From positions 2,666,001 through 2,730,000 of the forward strand of contig NZ_JBHUNX010000001.1 of the NCBI RefSeq assembly GCF_042685645.1: 64,000 bases of DNA, in the 5' to 3' direction. The position numbers and the translations under genes are program-made. Shown piece after piece: positions 59,224 through 64,000 of this stretch (positions are counted from its first letter, which is position 1; the number at the start of each line of letters is the position of its first letter). The notes under the pieces were generated by a model. The model made no database searches. It was not told the origin of the DNA and was given only the letters and a program-made list of their open reading frames with translations. This DNA comes from Salininema proteolyticum (GTDB lineage: Bacteria > Actinomycetota > Actinomycetes > Mycobacteriales > Micromonosporaceae).

Positions 59224-60542
59224 TGACCTACCAGCCGAATTATCCCGGTGGTGCCCCGCAGCCTGGTGGATACCAGTGCACGTGTGGCGCTTTCCCGCAG
59301 GGACCCAACTGCGAGCAGTGTGGGACGCCGAACCCCGCATGGGCCGGCGCTCAGCCGCAGGGCCAGCCCCAGGGCCAGGACCCGTACGGCGGTGGTTGGG
59401 GTCAGCAGCAGGGCGGCTACGGACAGCAGCCCGACCCCTACGGCGGACAGCAGCAGCCCGGCCAGGACCCGTACGGTCAGCAGCCTGGTCAGGACCCGTA
59501 TGGTCAGCAGCAGCCGCAGGACCCCTACGGTCAGCCGTCGGCCCCGCAGGACCCTTACGGTCAGCAGCAGGGCGGATGGGGCCAGCAGCCGGGCCAGGAC
59601 CCCTACGGACAGCCGTCCGCTCCTCAAGACCCCTATGGCCAGCAGCCCGGTCAGGACCCGTATGGTCAGCAGCAGCCGCAGGACCCCTACGGTCAGCCGT
59701 CGGCCCCGCAGGACCCTTACGGTCAGCAGCAGGGCGGATGGGGCCAGCAGCCGGGCCAGGACCCCTACGGACAGCCGTCCGCTCCCCAGGACCCCTATGG
59801 CCAGCAGCCCGCCCACGACCCGTACGGCCAGCAGCCGGCCCCCCAGGACCCGTACAACCAGCAGCCCGCCCCGCAGGACCCCTACGGTCAGCAGCAGGGC
59901 TCCTTCGGGACCCCGGCCCCCGACGCCTACGCCCAGCCGCAGGCCCAGGACCCGTACGGCAACACCGCGGCCCCGCCGCAGGACCCGTACGCCCAGCAGC
60001 AGGCCGACCCCTACGCCGGCCAAGGCGCCTGGGGCGGTGCTCCGCAGCAGGACGCGGGCGGGGGATTCTCCATGCCCGACCAGCAGCCCACCGACGTGGC
60101 GGCGGCCTACGCCCCGCCCGGGGGCGGCGCGGGCGGAGTCTCGCGCTGGGCGGTCACGGTCAACACCGACCAGAGCTACTTCAACAAGGTGACCGCCGGC
60201 GACGAGTCGGGGCAGCTTCAGTTCCCGTCCTTCCGCAGCCCCAAGCGGTTCGGCTTGGAGACCGGGGAGGTCACGATCGGCCGCTTCTCCGCCAAGCGCG
60301 GGGTCACGCCCGACGTGGACCTGTCCAACGACGCCGCCGACCCCGGGGTCAGCGCCCGCCACGCCAAACTGGTCAACAAACCGGACGGGTCGTGGGTGCT
60401 GGTCGACGTCGGCTCCTCGAACGGGACGTTCCTGAACGGCTCGGACGAGCCGCTCGCCCCGCACGTGGAGATCCCCGTCGGCGACGGCGCGACGATCAAC
60501 CTGGGCGCCTGGACCCGCATCGTGGTCAACTACGAGGGCTAG
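59223..60542 (+). CDS. FHA-domain protein with Cys4 module and QDPYGQQ repeats
   Basis: 439 residues. A four-Cys zinc-ribbon-like N-terminus (Cys19, 21, 30 and 33) is followed by ~280 residues of DPYGQQ-type repeats, low in complexity. The C-terminal FHA domain (about 345-437) has VTIGRFSAKRG, VSARHAKL and GSSNGTFLNG, the Arg/Ser/His/Asn contacts for phospho-Thr. It starts with GTG overlapping the PP2C stop by one base. It is likely the phospho-dependent reader of the PknG/PP2C pair, but unlike GarA it has no ETTS phospho-site near the N-terminus. Confidence 0.9.
   Translation: MTYQPNYPGGAPQPGGYQCTCGAFPQGPNCEQCGTPNPAWAGAQPQGQPQGQDPYGGGWGQQQGGYGQQPDPYGGQQQPGQDPYGQQPGQDPYGQQQPQDPYGQPSAPQDPYGQQQGGWGQQPGQDPYGQPSAPQDPYGQQPGQDPYGQQQPQDPYGQPSAPQDPYGQQQGGWGQQPGQDPYGQPSAPQDPYGQQPAHDPYGQQPAPQDPYNQQPAPQDPYGQQQGSFGTPAPDAYAQPQAQDPYGNTAAPPQDPYAQQQADPYAGQGAWGGAPQQDAGGGFSMPDQQPTDVAAAYAPPGGGAGGVSRWAVTVNTDQSYFNKVTAGDESGQLQFPSFRSPKRFGLETGEVTIGRFSAKRGVTPDVDLSNDAADPGVSARHAKLVNKPDGSWVLVDVGSSNGTFLNGSDEPLAPHVEIPVGDGATINLGAWTRIVVNYEG
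59478..59801 (+). repeat. 162-bp tandem duplication within the FHA gene
   Basis: Two head-to-tail copies (59478-59639 and 59640-59801) encode identical 54-residue segments and differ at only a few silent positions. This is a recent in-frame duplication inside the QDPYGQQ repeat region. Confidence 0.9.
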
Positions 60543-60561
60543 CGCTCCCCGAACGACGAAT

Positions 60562-60595
60562 GGCCCGTCGAGAGTTCGCTCTCGGCGGGCCTTTT
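60562..60595 (+). terminator. Intrinsic terminator at the end of the glnX-FHA operon
   Basis: A 13-bp stem (one G-U pair) closed by TTCG (60562-60574 with 60579-60591), followed by TTTT. It ends the five-gene signalling operon. Confidence 0.85.
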
Positions 60596-60704
60596 CCATG
60601 CCCTGAGAACCGCCTCGCGACCCGGCCGCGACCAGGTCGCGTCCGAGCCGGGGCCCGGCGTTCAGCCCGCCGCCGGGTCCGCGCCCGGCCTTCACCGGGC
60701 ACGG

Positions 60705-60737
60705 AAAAAGGGGACGACCCGGAGGTCGTCCCCTTTT
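60705..60737. terminator. Bidirectional terminator between the FHA gene and nrdJ
   Basis: GGGGACGACC (60710-60719) pairs with 60724-60733 around CGGA; AAAAA precedes and TTTT follows, so both strands have a T tail. It ends nrdJ on the minus strand. Confidence 0.85.
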
Positions 60738-60786
60738 CAACAGCCTGACGCCAGAGCCCTCAGGGCCTCACGCCGGGAGTAGGGTC

Positions 60787-63591
60787 CTAGCTGCAGCCGC
60801 TGGTGGCGCCGCAGCCGTCGCACGCGTAGCAGGAGCCGGACGGGCGCATGCGCGTACCGCAGTTCATGCACAGCGGCGCGTCCGCCTCGCGGGCCGCCGA
60901 AGAGTACAGCAGGTTGGAGCCGTTCGACGACGCCGGCTTCGCCGCGGGCGACACCGGGGCCTCCGCCTTCTCCGCGTCGGAGTCGGCCTGCTCGGACACC
61001 GTGGCCGGGTCCTCGCCGTTGAGCTCGGCGGTCCGCTCGGCGGTGGTCAGGATGCCCAGAGCGGCGCGCTCGTCGTAGGGCAGGTAGTCCAGCGCCAGGC
61101 GGCGGAAGATGTAGTCCACCAGCGAGCTCGCCATGCGGACGTCGGAGTCGTCGGTCATGCCGGCCGGCTCGAAGCGCATGTTGGTGAACTTGCGGACGTA
61201 CTCCTCGAGCGGGACGCCGTACTGCAGCGCCACCGAGATGGCGATGGAGAAGGCGTCCATGACGCCCGCGAGGGTCGAGCCCTGCTTGGACATCTTGAGG
61301 AAGACCTCGCCGATCTTGCCCGTGTCGGGGTAGGTCGAGGCGGTCATGTAGCCCTCGGCGCCGGCGACGTTGAACGACGTCACCTGCGAGGAGCGGCGCT
61401 GCGGCAGCTTCTTGCGGACCGGGGCGCCGGCCTCGGAGACGGTCTCGGAAGAGGCGGTCTCCGCCTCCTCGGACTCGTTCTTCTTGGCCGACAGCGGCTG
61501 CCCGACCTTGCAGTTGTCGCGGTAGACGGCCAGGGCCTTGAGGCCCAGCTTCCACCCCTGCAGGTAGATCTCGCCGATGTCGTCGATCGTGGCCGACTCG
61601 GGCACGTTCACCGTCTTGGAGATCGCGCCGGAGAGGAACGGCTGGACGGCGGCCATCATGTGGACGTGGCCCATCGGGGAGATGGAGCGCTGGCCCATGG
61701 CGCAGTCGAAGACCGTGTAGTGGTCCTCCGACAGGTGCGGGGCGCCCACGACGTGGCCGTTCTCCGCGATGAAGTCGACGATCTCGCCGGCCTCCCGCTC
61801 GCCGTAGCCGAGGCGGTCCAGCGCGCGCGGGATGGTCTGGTTGACGATCTCCATGGAGCCGCCGCCGACCAGCTTCTTGTGCTTGACCAGGGCCAGGTCG
61901 GGCTCGATGCCGGTGGTGTCGGCGTCCATCATGAACGAGATGGTGCCGGTCGGGGCGAGCACGGAGGCCTGGGCGTTGCGCCAGCCGTTGACGGCGCCGA
62001 GCTTGTTGCCCTTGCCCCACTCGTCGCGGGCGGCGCCCAGGATGGTGGCGTCGATGTCGCCGAAGGTGCGGACGTCCTCGACGGCCTTGGCGTGCTTGGC
62101 CATGACCCGGGCGTGCGGCTCGGCGTTGACGGCGTAGCCCTCGTAGGGGCCGACCGCTCCGGCGATCTCGGCGCTGCGGCGGTAGGAGACGCCGGTCATG
62201 AGCGCGGTGATCGCGGCGGAGAGCGAGCGGCCCTCCTCCGAGTCGTAGGCCAGGCCGGAGGCCATCAGCAGGGCGCCCAGGTTGGAGTACCCGATGCCCA
62301 GCTGGCGGTACTTGCGGGTGGTGTCGCCGATCTTCTCGGTCGGGAAGTCCGCGAAGGAGATGGAGACCTCCATGGCGGTGATGACCGTTTCGACGGCCGC
62401 GGCGAAGCGGTCGACGTCGAAGGAGCCGTCGTCGGCCAGGAACTTCATGAGGTTCAGGCTGGCGAGGTTGCACGACGAGTTGTCGAGCGACATGTACTCC
62501 GAGCACGGGTTGGACGCGTTGATCCGGTCGGTGTTCGGGTTGGTGTGCCACGAGTTGATGACGTCGTCGTACTGGATGCCCGGGTCGGCGCACTCCCACG
62601 CGGCCTTGGCCATCTTCTTGAAGACCGAGCGTGCGTCGCGGCGGCCGGCCTCGGAGCCGTCCATGCGGTTGCGCAGGGCGTAGTCAGTGCCCTCGTCGAC
62701 GGCCCTCATGAACTCGTCGGAGACGCGGACCGAGTTGTTGGCGTTCTGGTACTGCACGGACACGATGTCGTCGCCGCCCAGGTCGACGTCGAATCCGGCG
62801 TCGCGCAGGGCGCGGATCTTGTCCTCTTCGCGGGACTTGGTCTCGATGAACTCCTCGACGTCGGGGTGGTCCACGTCGAGGACGACCATCTTGGCCGCGC
62901 GGCGGGTGGCGCCGCCGGACTTGATGGTTCCCGCCGAGGCGTCGGCGCCGCGCATGAAGCTGACCGGGCCGGAGGCATTGCCGCCGCTGGAGAGCAGCTC
63001 GTTGGAGCCGCGGATCTTGGAGAGGTTGACGCCGGCGCCGGAGCCGCCCTTGAAGATGAGGCCCTCCTCCTTGTACCAGTCGAGGATCGACTCCATGGAG
63101 TCGTCGACCGAGAGGATGAAGCAGGCCGAGACCTGCTGGGGGGCGGCGGTTCCCACGTTGAACCACACCGGCGAGTTGAAGCTGAAGTACTGGTGCAGCA
63201 GGAGCCAGGTCAGCTCTTCGGAGAAGATCTCGGCGTCCTCGTCGGAGGCGAAGTAGCCGTTCTTGCGGCCGGCCTCGTGGTAGGTGTCGACCACGCGGCT
63301 GATCAGCTGCTTGAGGCTGGACTCGCGCTGGGGCGTGCCCACGGCTCCGCGGAAGTACTTGGAGGTGACGATCTGGGCGGCGTTCTGCGACCAGAAGGAG
63401 GGGAACTCGACCCCGTCCTGCTGGAAGTTGACCGAGCCGTCGCGCCAGTTGGTCATCACGACGTCGCGCTTCTCCCATTCGACCTGGTCGTAGGGGTGTA
63501 CGCCGTCGGTCGTGAAGACGCGCCGGACTTTCAGACCCTCACCGGTGCGCTTGGCGTTCTTGCCTGCGGTGGCTTTCGCTGTCTTAGCCAT
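60787..63591 (-). CDS. nrdJ: Adenosylcobalamin-dependent (class II) ribonucleotide reductase
   Basis: 934 residues. It reduces ribonucleotides to deoxyribonucleotides with a B12-derived radical. The NPCSEYMSLDNSSCNLASLNL segment has the active-site Cys; FKGGSGAGVNLSKIRGSNELLSSGG and LAPTGTISFMMDADTTGIEPDLAL are substrate-site signatures. The C-terminus ends in a zinc-finger-like CMNCGTRMRPSGSCYACDGCGATSGC with several Cys for reductant transfer. The ATG at 63591 is chosen; it precedes the conserved start. It lies downstream of nrdR in the same direction (77-base gap). Confidence 0.97.
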   Translation of the reverse strand: MAKTAKATAGKNAKRTGEGLKVRRVFTTDGVHPYDQVEWEKRDVVMTNWRDGSVNFQQDGVEFPSFWSQNAAQIVTSKYFRGAVGTPQRESSLKQLISRVVDTYHEAGRKNGYFASDEDAEIFSEELTWLLLHQYFSFNSPVWFNVGTAAPQQVSACFILSVDDSMESILDWYKEEGLIFKGGSGAGVNLSKIRGSNELLSSGGNASGPVSFMRGADASAGTIKSGGATRRAAKMVVLDVDHPDVEEFIETKSREEDKIRALRDAGFDVDLGGDDIVSVQYQNANNSVRVSDEFMRAVDEGTDYALRNRMDGSEAGRRDARSVFKKMAKAAWECADPGIQYDDVINSWHTNPNTDRINASNPCSEYMSLDNSSCNLASLNLMKFLADDGSFDVDRFAAAVETVITAMEVSISFADFPTEKIGDTTRKYRQLGIGYSNLGALLMASGLAYDSEEGRSLSAAITALMTGVSYRRSAEIAGAVGPYEGYAVNAEPHARVMAKHAKAVEDVRTFGDIDATILGAARDEWGKGNKLGAVNGWRNAQASVLAPTGTISFMMDADTTGIEPDLALVKHKKLVGGGSMEIVNQTIPRALDRLGYGEREAGEIVDFIAENGHVVGAPHLSEDHYTVFDCAMGQRSISPMGHVHMMAAVQPFLSGAISKTVNVPESATIDDIGEIYLQGWKLGLKALAVYRDNCKVGQPLSAKKNESEEAETASSETVSEAGAPVRKKLPQRRSSQVTSFNVAGAEGYMTASTYPDTGKIGEVFLKMSKQGSTLAGVMDAFSIAISVALQYGVPLEEYVRKFTNMRFEPAGMTDDSDVRMASSLVDYIFRRLALDYLPYDERAALGILTTAERTAELNGEDPATVSEQADSDAEKAEAPVSPAAKPASSNGSNLLYSSAAREADAPLCMNCGTRMRPSGSCYACDGCGATSGCS

Positions 63592-63668
63592 GAGACTTGG
63601 CCTCGGTCCTCTCAAACGTGGCTGGTGCAATCTGGGATTGCCCTGGGCGGGTGTTCTTTTGCTGGCTG

Positions 63669-64000
63669 TCAGGCCCCCGCGGCGGGGGCCTTCCGGGTCT
63701 CGCGCAGGTACGCGATCTCCTTCTCGAAATCCTCGATCGATGCGAACGAGCGGTAGACGCTGGCGAAGCGCAGGTAGGCCACCTCGTCCAGGTCTCTCAG
63801 CGGGGTCAGGGCCGCCAGTCCGACGTCGTGGCTGGAGACCACGGCGACTCCGCGGGAACGGATCTCGTCCTCCACGGCCTGGGCGAGTTTGGCCACGTCG
63901 TCGCTGTCGACGGGGCGGCCCTGGCAGGCCTTCATGACACCGAGGGCCACCTTGGCCCGGTCGAAGGGCTCGGTCGTCCCCGAGCGCTTGGCGACCTCCA
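63669..64000 (-). CDS. nrdR: Transcriptional repressor NrdR (3' part)
   Basis: Partial: the visible C-terminal ~110 residues include EVAKRSGTTEPFDRAKVALGVMKACQGRPVDSDDVAKLAQAVEDEIRS and LDEVAYLRFASVYRSFASIEDFEKE, the ATP-cone of NrdR. The zinc ribbon lies beyond the edge. NrdR represses ribonucleotide reductase genes according to ATP/dATP and is placed directly upstream of nrdJ, as in Streptomyces. It runs off the right edge of the window. Confidence 0.96.
   Translation of the reverse strand, partial: EVAKRSGTTEPFDRAKVALGVMKACQGRPVDSDDVAKLAQAVEDEIRSRGVAVVSSHDVGLAALTPLRDLDEVAYLRFASVYRSFASIEDFEKEIAYLRETRKAPAAGA

Noticed and set aside
58950..60740. 596-codon open frame opposite the FHA gene with VRVL-type repeats
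   Set aside because: The apparent protein repeats only mirror the DNA repeats of the QDPYGQQ region.
63592..63668. Cobalamin riboswitch for the B12-dependent NrdJ
   Set aside because: The gap to nrdR is 77 bases, too short for the element, and it lacks the B12-box.
61660..63756. 698-codon open frame on the plus strand across nrdJ
   Set aside because: Antisense to nrdJ with shadow-type composition; no ribosome site or domain.

Overview
The window is about 64 kb of high-GC (roughly two thirds G+C), gene-dense DNA from a Gram-positive actinobacterium (Actinomycetota). The evidence is a pknG-glnH-glnX signalling operon, paired clpP genes with a ClgR-like box, DtxR/IdeR-like iron boxes, a class F-type sortase, cobalamin-dependent NrdJ with NrdR, a CeoB/CeoC-type TrkA pair, many GTG starts, and several starts placed just after a -10 element as in leaderless mRNAs. 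The genus cannot be read from the sequence. Two stretches look different: 43.1-44.4 kb is visibly AT-richer and carries a predicted modification-dependent nuclease, and 30.7-31.5 kb and 33.7-34.0 kb are gene-poor and rich in short repeats.

Layout. 0-8.1 kb: a gene tail, small membrane proteins, a two-domain VOC protein, a flavin dehydrogenase, and a divergent pair of PLP-fold 'amino acid deaminase/aldolase' and sugar-lactone oxidase. 7.6-9.0 kb: two paralogous exported proteins with near-identical promoters; the second ends in an LPVTG sortase signal. 9.0-10.9 kb: citramalate synthase behind a short leader ORF and an intrinsic terminator (candidate attenuator). 11-16.6 kb: a secreted beta-propeller, bacterioferritin and its ferredoxin under likely iron control, threonine aldolase, and a DUF3159 protein. 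16.6-19.7 kb: BioY and ETF beta/alpha. 19.8-24.8 kb: clpX, clpP2, clpP1, tig and tRNA-Gly(UCC), a protein-quality block. 25-30.7 kb: a large S8 protease, its neighbouring regulator, and a winged-helix protein.

31.3-33.7 kb: a DyP-type peroxidase with a long repetitive tail ending in an encapsulin cargo-loading peptide, translationally coupled to the encapsulin shell gene. 34-39.9 kb: a regulator/membrane pair, CorA, a thioesterase, a sortase with a wall-type exported protein, a GNAT enzyme and a VTT-domain protein. 40-43.1 kb: malic enzyme and ArgRS. 43.3-44.3 kb: the predicted SRA-like/PD-(D/E)XK nuclease. 45.3-50 kb: TrkA pair, divergent APC permease and TRAM-domain RNA methyltransferase. 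50-53 kb: membrane proteins, a lipoprotein and a sulfotransferase-like protein.

53.3-60.5 kb is a five-gene, tightly overlapping signalling operon: GlnX-like membrane sensor, GlnH-like amino-acid-binding lipoprotein, PknG kinase, a PP2C phosphatase and an FHA-domain protein. The last three each carry a four-cysteine metal-binding module. The window closes with nrdJ and the 3' part of nrdR, a ribonucleotide reductase and its repressor.

The strongest candidates for something new are the SRA-like nuclease, the kinase/phosphatase/FHA operon with shared Cys4 modules and an EGTT-repeat phosphatase tail, the repeat-tailed encapsulin cargo, and the leader-peptide attenuator in front of cimA.
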